A model generated the notes under the pieces. It was given only the letters and a program-made list of their open reading frames with translations. It ran no database searches and was not told the DNA's origin. 64,000 nt of DNA from Trichoplax sp. H2 (Eukaryota; Placozoa; Uniplacotomia; Trichoplacea), in NCBI GenBank assembly GCA_003344405.1, contig NOWV01000266.1, forward strand, positions 1-64,000, given 5' to 3'. Of the stretch, positions 23,796-44,083 are shown piece by piece; the stretch's first letter is position 1; each line of letters begins with the position of its first letter. A program made the position numbers and the translations under genes.

Positions 23796-26211
23796 CATAT
23801 ATCGGAAACGGATGCGAAATATCGTTAATGTTTTATTGAAAATTGTGCGTCATATACACGAGTAAATCATATTCCCTGAGTATAACGTTAATCATTAATA
23901 AACAACTATCGCAAAATCTCTGTAATGGTTATAGAGGATTTGCAACCATATCGTAATGAATTATAAATCATTTGCATACTTTAAGGTTACCTAAATGACG
24001 TTTGATTTATGATTTATTTGATTCCTAGGAAAACAGCAGATTAAATTTAACTTCTGTAGTTGGGTTATCAACCTTTCAGATCCATGAAATGGTGTTCATA
24101 TAAATTATTTTTATTTTTGAACCCAGAACTTCCACTACATTCAGTAATATGAAGTTTACTGATACTTTTAAACTTATAATGATTTCATACAGCCAATACA
24201 TACGTCGCTATAATAACTCTTTACTCTATAATTTATAATGCTGGCACAGAAAACTTAAATCCCATAGATAGCATTAGTAGTATCTATACACTTCATTTAT
24301 TGCTTAATTATTTGCCAATATGATTCTGGTTTTGATTTCATAGTATATAAGATTGGCCTCACTAGTGATGTAAATAGGAATTGTCATACATTGCGCTACA
24401 TTCATTAACCTCCAATAAGTAAGCAAGCTGAAAACTGTTGATCTACGAATGCTAAACGGTCAATAAAGATCACTCACTCAGCGAAATCTCTTTACGTGTG
24501 ATTTACTATTATTGAAATTCATTAAAATGAAATAGCTAATTTATTTCCTGTTATGTAGTCTCATGAACCCATTCCAACTCAGAATAGCCATAGCCTTAAC
24601 ATGCACTTCGTATTAATTACGGACATACACCATACTAATATATTGGAAACTTGGTAAGAGTAATTGCGACCACTTCACGTATTAATCTTCACAATATTAT
24701 AAAATTGGTAAGAAATCAGGTAGCCTTAAGTCTATAAATTTTCTATCCCTTATGAACATCGTTGTTGGATTGCTGGATTGTTTGGTATTTATATGAAAGG
24801 TGAACGTACAGTAGGTGTACGCTTTGATAATATTTTCATATTTTGCTTTAAGGCCGTCATTTTTACCTTCCTTACCCTAGGTTGAACATTCCCATAAATT
24901 TGTACAAGTATCAGTATACTTATAGGGTATTATTTCATGAGATTTCAAACTACTAACGGACTGCGACAGCAATAGAGGGGGGCTGGTGCATTTACTTAGT
25001 GTTCTGACGTTTTATTTGAAATAGAAACTTGATGAAATTACGATAGTCAATATTTTCCATTCACATCGAAAAGCAAGTCTTAGAAACATCTCATAAGAAT
25101 TTGTACTTAAATACAGAATAATAATAATACCCTAATAGCAAAGGTGATTCAGCAGGCCGGCTTCGATATTAGGTATAGTGGATTGCATCGGAGTCAAATG
25201 TCACTCTGAACTTTGACCGATATTTTAGCATGAAATACTACTGCATGCTGCTATTTTGTGCAAGACATATGTACATTTCAATAAAATACGAAAGACGAGA
25301 TTCCTGGTATAATAAATACACTAAGTCCTTGTCACAATTTTAGGCTTTGTTTAATTAATCCGTTCTGTATTACACATACCAACAATACTGCCGTATGTTC
25401 GAACAATACAAAATGTTACGTCCAGCACTCCCTAATACTGTATTAGGTGTTGACTTGCAAGATATAAAAGTACTTTATTGGGAAAACCCATTAACGACCA
25501 TACAACATATACGCGTATGTATAACCTATATATACCATTAGGCTAAATTTACAACACAGGGAACAATTAGGATGCAATTATACAATTACCCCCATATTCT
25601 CCTTTAATGATTAGCAAATTGTATCAATACATACATTACATACAGTATAGTACTGTAGTATTCACATTTTGTAGTTGCGAGGACAGTATTCTGACATAGC
25701 TATACATAATACACAAGCGTATATAGGATATATAATTTAATTTTTCTGTATATTCTTTTTTTACATTAAGCATACGAGCACCAACAGTTCCGATTATGCT
25801 TCATCCGAATTTAAATAATTATGAACAAATAGATGTCACGGCTACTGTACTTCCTTATACAAATTTATAGAAATTTCAGGACATACGTATATGGATATAC
25901 TTCAATAAATATCGTAGTAACCCTCTCTATTATTACATCTGTATAATTACTTTGGAAAAAATTTCATTTACAATTCACTATGAATCAATATCAAAGCACA
26001 CTCTCAATGCTCGCAAAACTTATTATTACTTATATTTTCAAGATATACAATATTTGCATAGCTTTATTTATAAATATTGCAAAGTTATGTTTTTCGAAAA
26101 CGAACTTTTGGATAAGTCAAACAGATACCTAAATTCTCTGTATGCTCAGATACGCCTAAGCAATTATTTGATTCTCTCAATCTTTTGTATCTTCTACTGC
26201 AACGACATTAA
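23796..26211. other. Tail-to-tail intergenic spacer, no gene seen
   Basis: About 2.4 kb between the EFA6 stop (plus) and the RAPGEF stop (minus). It is AT-rich with short open frames only, none resembling a known family. It contains only a fragment of the GTAC repeat (near 25645-25660), in contrast to the head-to-head spacers. The 3' untranslated regions of both genes must lie here. Confidence 0.6.
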
Positions 26212-29200
26212 TTAGACCGCAGAAGCTTCATCTTCATCTATAATTTAATAAATGAAAGACAAATTTTCCGTAAGAGTAAGAATATGAAGTAAAAATCTAA
26301 ATAATGTTATGTCGAAAAACAAAATATACCGGTCGCTAAAGGAATTGTCGCTTTTCTAGCCACCGCCTTTACATTGCCTAAGTATCAATCTTCCGTTAAC
26401 GAACTCATTGTAGTAAATGTTTAAAATTGTAATAGATAACTAGCATACCTCCAATTACTCCTGCATCTGATCGAAGACTTGTTGAAGTAGAATCTATTTG
26501 GTATCCAAGCAATATTATTACAAACAAAATCGTTTAAAATAATAGCCTACTTAACTAAAGTACATGTAAAGCATACTAAATTCCACAAACTATCGCATAA
26601 AATGTATTGACTAGAAATTATTGGGGTAGGTTAATGGATTGTGCAATGTCTACTAACACAATATACGCTGGAGATTAGCCATGCACTGCTCATGCTGTAA
26701 ACCTACATCGTAAACTTCTTCACACAAAAAGGAATTATCTTATCTTACAACCTGTTAGAAAAAGTAATACTATCTCAAACATATCCAAAACTGGCCTACG
26801 CAACGATCACCGGCACATTTTTCAGTTTAACAGCTTATTTAAATAGCTTAAATTGTAGCAACTCCTATGTATTATAGCATCGGAAAGTAGCTTGCAATTG
26901 AACATTAAACTTTACATACCAACAGTTAGAGCCCTACGTATGGATGGATATCTTTCGTACGATTTCAGATCTACAGCTTTGGCTGGATTTGCTATTATCC
27001 CAGAATTTAAATCATTACACATTGCTAATTCCATATTTATAACACAGCCTTAATTAAGCACATCACTCATGTGATACAAAATCGAATAAACTATGACCTT
27101 TTCCAACAACATCTGATAAGCTTGGATCAATATGCTGACATAAATGAAAACCTTGTATCGAATCATCTTCAGAGCTATCTGAGCCAAAATCTTGTGAAGA
27201 AATATCAGCTTTTCTATTACCAATGAGCGTGACTTCTTGACAATCGTATATAAATTCATTAGTTATATAAATCAAATAATTTCAGAAAGCTGGAACTCAC
27301 ACATCATCGCAAAATAAGTGGTACAAAATAGAATGTTCTGTACATGTGAACTACCTGATAGCTTTCTACGGATCTGTGGTAAGGAATCTAAAGTTTTAAC
27401 GGTACAAAAGACAGAATTAATACCTTACATACAATGCAGAATAAAGTGCTGAGTTTAAGGATCCCTACCTTCAGTCTTGTCGCTATTTCTTCTACCATTA
27501 TATGGCGAACCTTGCAGGCTTGCAATTGTCAATCTACGTTTCGGTTGGCTAGGCATTAAACCACTACCTATTTTTATTCAATATGTACCGTATTACTCCA
27601 GATATTAATATCAACCTTCTATGCTTATGACTGTAGGGATCAAAATCATTAAACTTAAATAAATTATCGAACTATCACTGATTATGTCTAAATACAATGC
27701 AAACTGACTATGTACGGTATTCTAGGTAATCATGCTAATTTACTCGGATTTGAGATAGGTTCGCAAGCACAAGACATCATGTCGAGCTGATCTTCATCTG
27801 TTACTATTTTTGCTTCTTCTAAGTATTTACGAACGCGCCGAACCATTAAGTTCTATATAAGATGAAAAGTCTCTTATACCATGAAATTAGCATAGTGACA
27901 CCGAAAACTCCTTTACCTCTTCATGCAGTCTCTTTGGATTCATGACGGACGGCTGCTTCTTTCCCCAACGTCTTATACCGCCCTGCATGGAAATATTGCT
28001 ACTCATATTTAGACTATTAGTGATATGATCGCTATGTGAACTTGCACTCTGCTATATAGAAAAAGTTATGAATTAATACAGTTAAGTAATTACCAATGAA
28101 ATATCGCGTATTTTATAATTTTTATAGGTCATACTAACAAATGAGCCGATATAGTGATGTCTAATATATCTTATCTCTTTTGATATCATCCTCAGTTTCT
28201 CAAAGTTTACCTAAAGAAATTGTTGTATTAAACAATGAATAAAACTTGAGGATATAGTAATAATTCTTACCAAACCATCGATTACACTTTCATTTCCAAG
28301 ATGTAAAAACGATAGATCTTTCAGTACAACCGGAAAAAATGGAATAATAGGACAATAGACACTGCTAACAAGGTTTCTATACTTGGACATATTTCTTGAT
28401 GGATCCATCAAGCCTTTCATATCCTATATGAACATTAATAATACATTATGCATTTGTGCATATCGTACAAACGAAGTCGGGGCTATCAGATTCCAGCGAA
28501 TCAGGCTTACTTCAAAAATTTTTAAGTATTTGCTAGGCAGCCGATCCCAAGTATTTTTAAGCCTTGAGACTGATCCATGACTCAATCCACTTCAAAATCG
28601 AAGATTTTTTTAGATTTAGCATCGAATAGCAAAATGAACTTCATTAATATCTCACCTCAAAACGGCAAAGAGGGTGTTGAAGTTTTTATATTCTCTACAG
28701 AAACCTAAAGCAATGCATTGTCGTCCTTGAAATACAGTACAACCTTACAAGGTATTCGAAAAACGTGCAAAACTTACGCGCAATCTTAATAAATCTTTTG
28801 ATGACCTTCATCCTTTTCGTAACATTGACTTCGGATAGAACTTCAGTAACTACCCAGAACATCTCCTGATTTGCAATCTAGTCACATTTGTAAATTTAAT
28901 TCGGCAAAAAATAATATCAACTAATACAACTTCGCTATGACATATACTTAAAATTTTTATGATACACGTATTCTACCTCCGTGAACTTTCTGAGATTTGG
29001 GACAGCAAAATAATCTTCTTTATTCAGTTTGAAAATATCAGCAATGTATTCGCTAGGGCAAATACTACTTAGCAGTTCTAAATCCTTCCGGCATTAATAT
29101 AAATATAAGAATTGTTCCTAATTGATAATTCAATTATAGATAAGCAACACGGTATCTAGCTATTAACTCACTCTAAGGGTTATTTCATGGGCTAGAACTT

Positions 29201-32200
29201 CAGACTGTAGCTGTAAAAAGCAAACATTAACTTCTTTCACCAACTCCTGTAGCAATTAGAAAATTTCGTCATCATAAGCCATTACTTTGAGACAAATAAA
29301 TAAAATCATGTTTTCCAAGTTACCGCTGCAGCTTCAGGCGATAACAGACTTTCTGTAGTATAATTATCTCTTAAATAGTACCTACATAAACAATTGGAGG
29401 TTAAGATAACATGTTATTTTCTACTCCTATTAGCAATCTATACACATAAAAACAAACATATTACCTGCCATTTAACGATATCTTATTTGCTAAATCTGTC
29501 ATTGAATCTGGAAGCCTTCTCTGTCGTATAAACTCTGATTCAGCTACAGTTACATCGAACAACGCACAATTCCTATTTTGTAGAAAGATATCGTTTAAAA
29601 GCGGTTTCGTTTATTAAAATTAGTTGGCATTTAGACTTACTCCAAAGAAACATTCAATCCAAAACTTTCAACTGCAAGCTTGACGACCATGGCAACTGTA
29701 TGTGTCTTGTTTAACGAAACAAAAGTTCTGTTATCGGAATACTGCAAAAACCATTTTTTATCCAATATCAAATATGCGTAATCCTACCTTCGAAATCATT
29801 AGGTATCTAAATGACTGATCTGCCCGATAAATTTTTAAAACTTGATCACCGTGTGAGTCACTATCACGACTTGGCAAACTATCTGCATCGCTTGGAGAAG
29901 CCACCGACACATTTGAAGTCCTTTTACTGCTATCTTGATCTTCCGAATCCTTACCAGAACTATCCATGCTACGTAATGGGTATTTGTTATTGAATCGATT
30001 ATGATTTTATTTACTGAAAAAATTATCCTATCAGCATAAGTTACCTATGCTTTCCAGCTAAAACATTCAATTTCTGAATTGCTTTCATAAATTTTGTGCT
30101 TGAAGATTGCTTACCGGTAATTACCTGGTTGGACTATTTTATTAGTTGTTACCTTTGTATTATATAATTCAATGTTTGTAAATAGCGTAAAGCAGTACCT
30201 TTTTACTAGAAACTTTCTTGCCAGTATTCAATGGATTACCGGGGACTTCAGCGGCTACAGTGCCTGTTTGAAAACAAATTGACGCCGCTCAAAATTCGAA
30301 GACAAGGAAATACCAGTTAAAAAGTTCTAGATTGCAAGTTCCAGGATTTGATACCACTATCGTCTTACCAGTAATTGATTTTTCATACGATCCAATACAT
30401 TCTTGATCAAAGTTTCTAGCGATTTCGGAATACGGCAGCGCCTTTAAAAAAACTTAATTTAGTTCTAACTACAGTTAAGGCAGTCAAATCATAAATGTAC
30501 AGAAGCTATAGAACATAAAAAAATATTATAAAAGTAGTATAAAGCAATATTCAATCAAAGACTTAAATTGGGTATTACAGAATTAAACTCCTACACCCGA
30601 AAGTAAATTCGGAAACTGTGTAGAAAGAGTAATAAGTGTGAAAACATCGCGATCTAATATTCACTCAACCTTTCTGCTCTCCTTATCAAACATAGCACTA
30701 ACAATTCATGTGCAATACATAAAGCCAAGTAACGCCATTCATTAAATTTTAGCATTGAGATACTACTGTTATACTAGTATTTAATTGACAGTTAATTAAT
30801 GATAGCTTACCGAGCCAGGAGCTATATTTAATCGCTCCGAAGTAACACTACAGTTTACTGCTTCCTTTAGACCTGACCAAATGACAATAGATAGTTATTG
30901 CAAAGTACCTGCAGTATTAAATAGTTTTAAGCGTACCGGTGATGCAGTACTTGACATTCAAAGTCAGATGTGAGCTCTTATTTATGATTTCCATAGCCTA
31001 GAAGAGATACATTTGAGCAAATAACAAATTAATTTACCATAAAGTTTAGTTTAGCAACTGCACTGCATTGTGATTAACCACAAAGTAGTCAAATCTTCGT
31101 CAAAATTCTTTTAAAATTATCCTACCTTCATCAAAGGCAAATTTGTTAATCGCTGGCCATTTATTTCTAAAAGCTATAAATTAAACAATATTTAATAAAG
31201 CAACTATGATTTTCAAAAGTATTTCGTAGATCACGAACCTGATCACCGATTTTGAGTCCAAGTTCGTCTGCTTTTGAATAAGGCTCAACCTTTAATTTAA
31301 TTATTAAATAAATAACGAAAGAATAGAGAACATGAAAATGTTTATAAATGTACCACGTAGATAATTATAATAATAAGTATGTAAGAGAAAAGCACTTACA
31401 TTAGAAACAAATAATCCCGTTGCAAATTCTTTCCCACCCATTACACTAAATCCAGGAGGCTTATCCTTGGATAACCGGTCCTGAAGTGGCAATTATTTTG
31501 CATATAATGTATTTGGGCCTGTTTCATACTGAAATTATTGTACTTACAAACACAATGGTCCGAAAATGAGCTTTAGAAACAATTACATTCTCCAGTTGTC
31601 GTAATAGTCCAAATAAGTTCTGTTAATACATGCGCATGGGAAGAGTAGATAGTGACATTACGGTTAATCATTATCACTATATACATCTTTAATAATATAA
31701 TACCTGTGATTCAACCTGCTTTGTGAAATTTTCAAGATACTTTTGCAACATAATATTTCGATCAAAGTCTTCATGGACATATTCCAGCCATTTGATAACA
31801 ATTTTAACAACCTAATATAGATTACAATGCAATAGTAAATCAACAGCACTGTAATCAGTAACAATTTCTATTTCAAAATTTACGTTTCATAGTTATCAAT
31901 AACCTTATCATGGAGAGTCTTATCTTTGAACCATTCAAATAAATTGCTAAAAATCCCAGACGCCTCTTGATTGAAAGTTCGATATGTCAATAAATAGTCT
32001 TCAATGTAAGTCTCTTCTAAACACGAATGATCAGCAATCAAGTGTTCTAAAAGCTTTTTGGGAGTAGCCTACAAAATTAAAGACGGTTTCAATGATCACT
32101 TCCCGGTAAATAACGCACTGCCGTCTGATCTGTAGAATAGCTTAGTATTTACTTACTCTTAAAATAATCCAATCCTTATGACTCCCATTTTCAGTTAGAC

Positions 32201-34861
32201 GAAGCTCAGCAACCGTTACTAGTACCCCGTTCTCTTCAATTCTTTGAATATTTTCTTCTTTCTTGCTTATTATCTTCCAATACTTCTCTTGTTCAATGCA
32301 AACAAACTATTATAAAATTTTATAATATGATATAGTATTCTCAGTATCAAGATGATAGATTAAAAAAACAATCAAATCACAAGAGTCATGCAAGTAGAAC
32401 AATACCCTTCTGAGTTCAAGCCTGTAGACGGCGAACAAAATGGCATAGAATGTATCTACTGCATTTACAAATACCTGACAATCGTCTTTTCGCGTAAGCA
32501 TTATGCCGTCATGGAACATGTCATAAGTCACAGGTTCTACGCCGAAACTACCATCAAATTCATTAAAGAGCTATAATTACTGTAGTTGTGGACGCTTCGA
32601 AATCAATGCATAATTTAATATAATCAAAAGATATAAAGGTAAATGGCCAATTACCTGTCTCCAGCGTTCATTACAAATGAATCATTTCCATTCCTTTGAA
32701 CAGTCACCGATCCGTTAAGTATTACTGACCAAGAATCCAGCTGTTTAGTAACGAAAAGTTTTACGCAGATCAGGTTTCTAATCATCTACTATTATAAACT
32801 GAATCTAAATTAATAAACGTACCTTTTCTTTATCCTTCAGAACGATGGTCCCTGCCTTGTCAACAACAGCAAAGTACATGACAGCACACATATCTCTTAA
32901 GATTAGCTGTGGCATGCTAGCAAATGCCTGTTAATACAAGAATAGAGGGAATATGAAGTAAAAATTTAATTCTAAATACTAAAAATTTATTTCGATAAAA
33001 CCTTGAAACGCTGCAAAAACTCCTGTAGGATATCAAGATCGGCATTTGTTCTTTCTACAGGTTTTTTTTCCAAAATATCCCTCACATAATCTTGACTACC
33101 ACTCAACGACTGCAGAAAATTCATTAATATAGTACTTAATTCTTCGATTGCAATTTATTTTCCCATTACGCTTAAATTAGAGGATATCTTAGTAATTTTT
33201 CCAAAAAAATATCAGAATATTGCAGGATACAAACTTCAGTTGATTGCAAAAGATCTTCATCTCCATCAGAATCTAAAATTAAAGGGGTTTATATGTATGC
33301 ATGCATGAGTTAATATTAAAATTAGTTGAGCCACAAGCTATCAATAGTACAAAGTAACTACTTTCACTACTCTAGAAATACCGTTGAGTTCCCTCGACAA
33401 ACCTGCAATCGGAAAAAGTCAATAGAATAAGTATTGTTAGATTAATTTCAGATCTTTGCTTGTCTTAGAAAATCATAAGATATACGCGTACTCCGCTGTA
33501 CATACTTGATATTCCACTTAGAGAATCATATTCATCATAGTAATCATTCTGGCTGGACTCATAATTTATATTAGGCTGCTTAATAGGTGACAGTCGAAAA
33601 TTATTTGGACTTACAATAGTTTTCTGCATAGAATAATAAATAAGAATATTTATATACTGTGTAAATGTCGTATACGTAGTAGACTCGCATTGATTGCAAC
33701 GTACCTCTCCTGAAATTTCATTTGCATTCTGATAAGGAGGCATGACGAAGTACTTTTCAGGTAATAATAGACTGACATCTGAAAAATCTACCTATAACAT
33801 AAACAGATTCATAGGCAACAGAATTGCGTAATATAGATCATTGATTTCAACACTAGGAGATAGCTCTACAGTACAAATATCGCAAAGACTTACAATAACC
33901 AACAATTCTGATTGTTCCAACGTGATGCATTGAGTGCCACGTTTCCCTCGTGTATTTTCGGCGATTTTTCCAAAACTGAATAATTTTATAAATCGATCAC
34001 ATATTCTGATTTCAAATCTGATTAAAAACAGCCAAGATTAACGCTATACACGTATTAAGATATCTACCTCATTCCGGGGAGATACATAGAGCCGTTAATG
34101 TAAACAGATCCAGACAACAGTATGTACCAACAGTCGCAAACACTGTTTTCTCTTGTAAAGCAGAAATTAAAGTAGGTATTCAAAAATTTATACAGTAGCA
34201 AAATGTACCGCAAATCAAAGTATTTAGGTTCAAAGCTAGGCATAGGCCTCAAAGCCAACTTAAAGCATTAATCACTCGTACAACTACCCTACCTGTATAA
34301 AACGTAATTGGCTTGGTGAATTTCATATCTCATAGTTTCACACATCGATCTAGAGTGCGAATTCAAGAAATAAAAGAGAAATACGCGTAAGCACAACGAC
34401 GAAAGCAGTACATAATGCACATAATGATACAGTACAGTATAGATAAAAGTTCAAATTAATAAAATGTCCTATACGCGTATCAATAAATATAATAGCTAAA
34501 ATTTATACGTAAACCACAAAATTCAATAATCAGTAATAAGTGGCTTTAGGACCTCAAGGTAAGGCGGGGATAACGTTTTAGGACATCTAAACTTGAAAGA
34601 CTGGAAGAAATGCGATCTATATCCTGAAACGATTGAATATTAAATAATACGGCACATCAATTCTCTTAGTACTGTATAGTGTAATTTCACATAATTTACT
34701 ACTTAAAACGCAACAAACGAAAAATAATGACAGGATATTCAAAATTATTGAAATTAAACTAGTGACGGATAGATTAGTAGCAAACTCACGTCATCATTTC
34801 TAATCTCCGGTGGTCTGGTTATAGATATAAAAAATTCTCGATCCAATTTAAGAGAGGCCAT
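26212..34861 (-). CDS. RAPGEF2: RAPGEF2/6-type (PDZ-GEF) Rap guanine-nucleotide exchange factor
   Basis: Over thirty small exons can be read from the ATG at 34861 down to the stop at 26212-26214. Domains in order: first cyclic-nucleotide-like domain (about 34350-33900; [16 protein letters not shown]), acidic linker, second such domain (33110-32160; [15 protein letters not shown]), RasGEF N-terminal domain (32070-31550; [12 protein letters not shown]), PDZ (31475-31130; GLKIGDQ), Ras-association (about 29900-29330; [19 protein letters not shown]) and the RasGEF catalytic domain (29090-28150; [19 protein letters not shown]). The C-terminus is DEDEASAV. The family ends in the same class I PDZ ligand (SAV). 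Such proteins activate Rap1/Rap2 at membranes and junctions. I cannot separate RAPGEF2 from RAPGEF6; it may predate their split. Some tail exons between 27260 and 26440 have uncertain borders. Confidence 0.92.
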
Positions 34862-35180
34862 AAGGAATGCTATCGGCTGGCTGTTGAGTATTGATACAGT
34901 AGTAACTTGATACACGTTATCGTTTTAACTACGCCTACAGTATCGATGATAAATTTATTAATTACTATATGCATATATTATTCCATGCTATTAAAGGTAT
35001 GCAGTAGATGATATAAACTCATACGTTGCTTAAATAGCAAGTGAAAAAAATAGTAATTACGAAAAGAAAAAGAACATTTATTAAGATGTAATAAATGTGC
35101 TGTAACTACAAAGAACATAATTACGATCAATACAATTTTAAATGTGTTTTTATAACGTTCTGTTCGGAGTTCTACAAACT

Positions 35181-35580
35181 GTACGTACTGTACTGTACTG
35201 TACAGTCAAGGACTACTGTTTTGTACTAAAGAAAAAGAGAGTGCGCAGTTTATGCACAGTACTTTTAATCTATTGTACAGTACTGTAAAAATGTAGTAGC
35301 TTTTACATCTGATCCAGCTGATCAGCAGCAAAAGTTATGCAATCATAAATGCATTACTGTACTGTATCATATCTGTCCTGTACTGTACAGTACTGTATGT
35401 ACTATACTGACATTGTAACTGTACAGTACAGTACTCTACTGTACAGTATAGTACTACACGGTACTTTACATTGAAATACTGTAATGTACGGTACAGTACT
35501 GTACTGTATGGCTGATATACAGTACAGTTTATCGTACAAGCCGACTGTACTGTATAGTACCGTAGTGATACACCATACAC
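35181..35580. repeat. GTACTGTACAGTAC palindromic repeat cluster
   Basis: Dense but interrupted runs of GTACTGTAC and TACAGTACTGTA, strongest at 35181-35212 and 35355-35560, about 320 bases upstream of the RAPGEF start codon on the other strand. Confidence 0.9.
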
Positions 35581-35957
35581 GGTACCGTTTTACAAAGGGA
35601 ACTGAGGTTTAAAACGTGTAAAAAGTCTTTTTAAACCATAGCTGTTTCTTTCTTTCGATCATCTCTACCGTACGCTTAAAATGTTTTGAGTATTATACTT
35701 TATAGTATAGCCCGCTCCCTTGGAACCGAACGTCGATGATTCTATACTATTTCACTGAAACTAACGTCTTCTTACACTACCATTATACCTCTGTATATAG
35801 GCTGTATTTATTTGGCCTGTTCTGTTAAAACGTTCATCATATCAGTAGCTGTCTCCACAGTTAAGGCTCTAAGCCGGACTGGAGTCGACTCTTTGACGTC
35901 TACTGTAATCTACGGAGCAAAGTCTGTTCAAAACTTCACTGCCTTCACGATCCTTCA

Positions 35958-36131
35958 GTGTACACTATTAGTACTGTACACTAGTACTGAACAGTACTGT
36001 ACTGTACTGTACTGTACAGTATGTACAGCAGAACTTGTTTCCCAGTGTACTGTACAGTACAGTACTGTACATACTGTACTGTAGTGTACTGACTGTACTG
36101 TATTGTACAGTACTGTACAGTGCTGTACTGA
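35958..36131. repeat. GTACTGTACAGTAC palindromic repeat cluster
   Basis: Second cluster in the same spacer, with a nearly unbroken run between 35993 and 36127, about 230 bases upstream of the PTEN start codon. Open frames on both strands through it (Tyr-Cys-Thr-Val rich) are repeat artefacts. Confidence 0.9.
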
Positions 36132-36357
36132 TTGCTTCCATTCACAATTGAGTATCCCGTGGCCTTATTCACGCCATTACGCGATGGCGTGGAAGCGAAG
36201 TGTTGGCTATGCGTACATATAAAATTTTATGATTATATTTATCTTTTCAAGGTCTACAATATTTTATTTGTGCAAAGCAACTTAAATGGCATAATCGTCT
36301 TCAAATTATCACCTAAAGTGTTGCTCTGTAACGAAACTATTAAACACTGGCCTGGAG

Positions 36358-41307
<4,950 letters not shown>

Positions 41308-43468
41308 TTATGAGATCATTTCAATATTCGAAAACAAATTTGCGTTGGGCCATACCGATTAATTAGTTTCAACGCATTCTTAATAACGTTATATTGCGTA
41401 CTAATGTCATTGTAAATTAATCACACCTTCATATAAAGTTTAAAGTCGGTGTGCTTTTGTTGCATTCCATGACAGTAGCCTTATAATAGCTATGCTGTGC
41501 TCAAATATGATCCTAGCTTAGATTAGCGTTATTTTAAGCATGTTTTAGTGTAGTTTTCTACTTCCAGTAATGGTTTGCGAGAGTTATGATAAGATGTAAC
41601 CGATCATTAATAACGAGCCGCCTCATGTAAAATTGATAATCCATAGCCTTTCTGTTCGCAATTTACGTTACGGGATAATAGATTACTGTACTGTACATCG
41701 TACCCTTCAATCGTACGTTCTAGGAAATCGATTCGTGCACCGCCATAAGTTAGGCAGACCCTCTGTAACTGTATTTTACTGAAACTTCAAATTAATGTAT
41801 ACAGACATAACAATTTTATAGGGCATTAATTGTTTGCGGTATAGTAACTTCATTAGTTCTTTTAGGTGTGCAAAGTAGAGAATTTACTTTAGTGAAAATT
41901 CTAACGGCAGAAATTACTATCCGCTCATCAAGCGAACGTTGTACAGTTTACCTTGCGACTTACGTCTAAAATAAGAATAATGCGAGTATGATTCTGTATG
42001 CTTCGTGGCTTTTCTTTCGTGGTCAATGTACATACCTACCTATTCATGCAATACCTCTAACTTGAAACAGTACTACCGTAAATGCAGTATATAACGAGAA
42101 CGATGATGCTGTTCTTGTAAGCGCATTGCAGAATTCTTTATGGCTATCGAAAGTGTAAAAATTTTATCAATTATAATCAATTATAGAACATGTTTGCCAC
42201 TTATGAAAACATTGCCAAATAATTTAGCCTGAATATTATCTAGTGCAGTACGTAACTACGAATACGTCATACAACCATGTTTAATCATATTAGATATCCA
42301 CTTGCGGATTGTAACTATATCAAAAAGATGTTATATCATTATTAGAATAAATTGTCATTCAAGATATTAATTGTTATCGATATATTATAATGACCCTTTA
42401 AATATCATAGTTCACAGATTTCTTTAAATAAAATATTACATCACATTTCGTATGCTCATATCCAGAATAATACTGTACACTCGTATACTTAGTAAAACAG
42501 AATAGAATTCAATGAAAGATTTCTTAAATTCGAAAAATAAGTGAATTACAGAATCAAGCATCCGCTTAATGATCATTATATTATAACGAATAGAGTGAAG
42601 TGTGCAGTCCAGGTCTTTTTCTAGCAATCCATCGGACTTCATCCTCACGCCATCAGTCATACAGTAAGTCACTTATAACTTGAAGCTACTGTGCTGTTCT
42701 ACGATGAAATACCGCATTAGTCCATTTTCTTGTACTGCACGGCGTACTGAAGATTATGTACTGCACAGTAGGTTACTATAGAAAATGGCTTTCATTTGGC
42801 CAAATGCGGTACAGTAATTATAATTTCACTTTTGACGTTCAAATCATAAGCCAATATTGCTAATTTTAAAGCATATGAAATGTGAGTTGTTAATTTAATC
42901 ACTAATCGGATTGTAGAGATAAAACGCTAAAAGGCGTCTTGTATACTGTACTGTACTGTATAGTGTATATTCATTTTGAAAAGGAATGAATAAGGGTTAG
43001 CAGCGTCGAACCGTATTTTCGTTTACTTTAGTCATACGAAGTTGCCAAACTAAATCGTTAGCCCGCTGCTGGATTTAAAGCACATAGCTAGGCATCGTTA
43101 AAGGCTAAGGGTCATGATTACCGTGATATATACCGTGACCGTGCATATGGCAGGAGCATTCTAAGGAGTGTGTGGTTGAACTTGTTGTACCTGGGGATTA
43201 CTACAGTACAGTACAGTACTGTACTGTACATTATTACAGAATAGTGAAAAGAAAGAGACGAGACAGGAAACGACTACATTGCAAAATAATATGGATGCTT
43301 AGTAATAACCGCTAATTTGGATGTCAATCACGGATAGTATACTGTAGTGTACCATTACAGACATGTGATACAATTGAAATGACCAAAATAACAATTAGCC
43401 TCCACATTACTACTACAGTATACAGTATGTCTCATTCAAGATACAGTAAGCATTCGGATCTGATAGCC
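41308..43468. other. Intergenic spacer between PTEN and THOC6
   Basis: No exon recognised. It holds the PTEN 3' untranslated region and scattered short GTAC-type repeats (for example near 42945-42965 and 43203-43230). A minus-strand open frame at 42436-42672 has no recognisable features. Confidence 0.55.
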
Positions 43469-44083
43469 GTACTGTACTGTACATTATTGTATGTAATATT
43501 ATTTTGTTATGTCAAGGAGATGTCAGTGTAGATTTACTAAATTATCACGAACAAAAGTTACAGGTGTTACTGCTAAGATAGAGATCTATCATCAGAGAGA
43601 GAGACAGTAGATCAAGTATGCTTTTAATAAGCAGATGCATACTGTATGATTATAAACGACAATATACAGTACAGTACAGTACAGTAGATAGCTACATACT
43701 GTAGATCAAGACAGGTACAGTAGGTACTGTACAGTACTGTATGGTATGCAATATACTGTACAGTACATAGAGGTCTGATGCTACGGTACTGTGCACTGTA
43801 CAGTACTGTCGGTCCTGTCATTTCCCTAATAGTATTGTACAGTACCGTACTTTCTTTTTCAGGAGATCAAGTTACTGTACACTGTACAGTACTGTAGACG
43901 CTTTATAAATGGTAAACTAAAAATGTAAGAGTTATTAACTGTAAGTTCAAGCTTAAAGTTTAGTTTTAACTGACTGTGAACTCACGCTAAGACAAATCAA
44001 TAAATGTAGCTGATTGTAACTTTTACAGTAAATAAAGGAGCAATATATATCATCACATGGACAAATACGAGGTAAGAATAGTA
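43469..44083 (+). repeat. Left copy of duplicated segment beside the assembly gap
   Basis: Near-identical to 44104-44773. Both begin GTACTGTACTGTACATTATT and end with the THOC6 start codon, MDKYE and the donor GGTAAGAATAGTA. The copies differ by single bases and by the lengths of their internal GTAC runs. This copy carries an ATG at 44057 that would be a second THOC6 exon 1. Confidence 0.9.

Larger units (their letters stand above)
34862..36357. promoter_or_regulatory. Head-to-head spacer between RAPGEF and PTEN
   Basis: About 1.5 kb between two divergent start codons, so it should hold both promoters. It is dominated by GTAC-type palindromic repeats (listed separately). No TATA box or initiator can be called with confidence. 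Apparent open frames here follow the repeat and are not genes. Confidence 0.55.

Noticed and set aside
25952-26215. 87-residue plus-strand open frame
   Set aside because: Low-complexity AT-rich translation, antisense to the last RAPGEF exon region, with no recognisable features.
27063-27275. Apparent C-terminal end of RAPGEF at a TGA (FVSHE) and a separate gene starting just after it
   Set aside because: Further in-phase minus-strand exons reach DEDEASAV at 26212, matching the family C-terminus, so the TGA lies in an intron.
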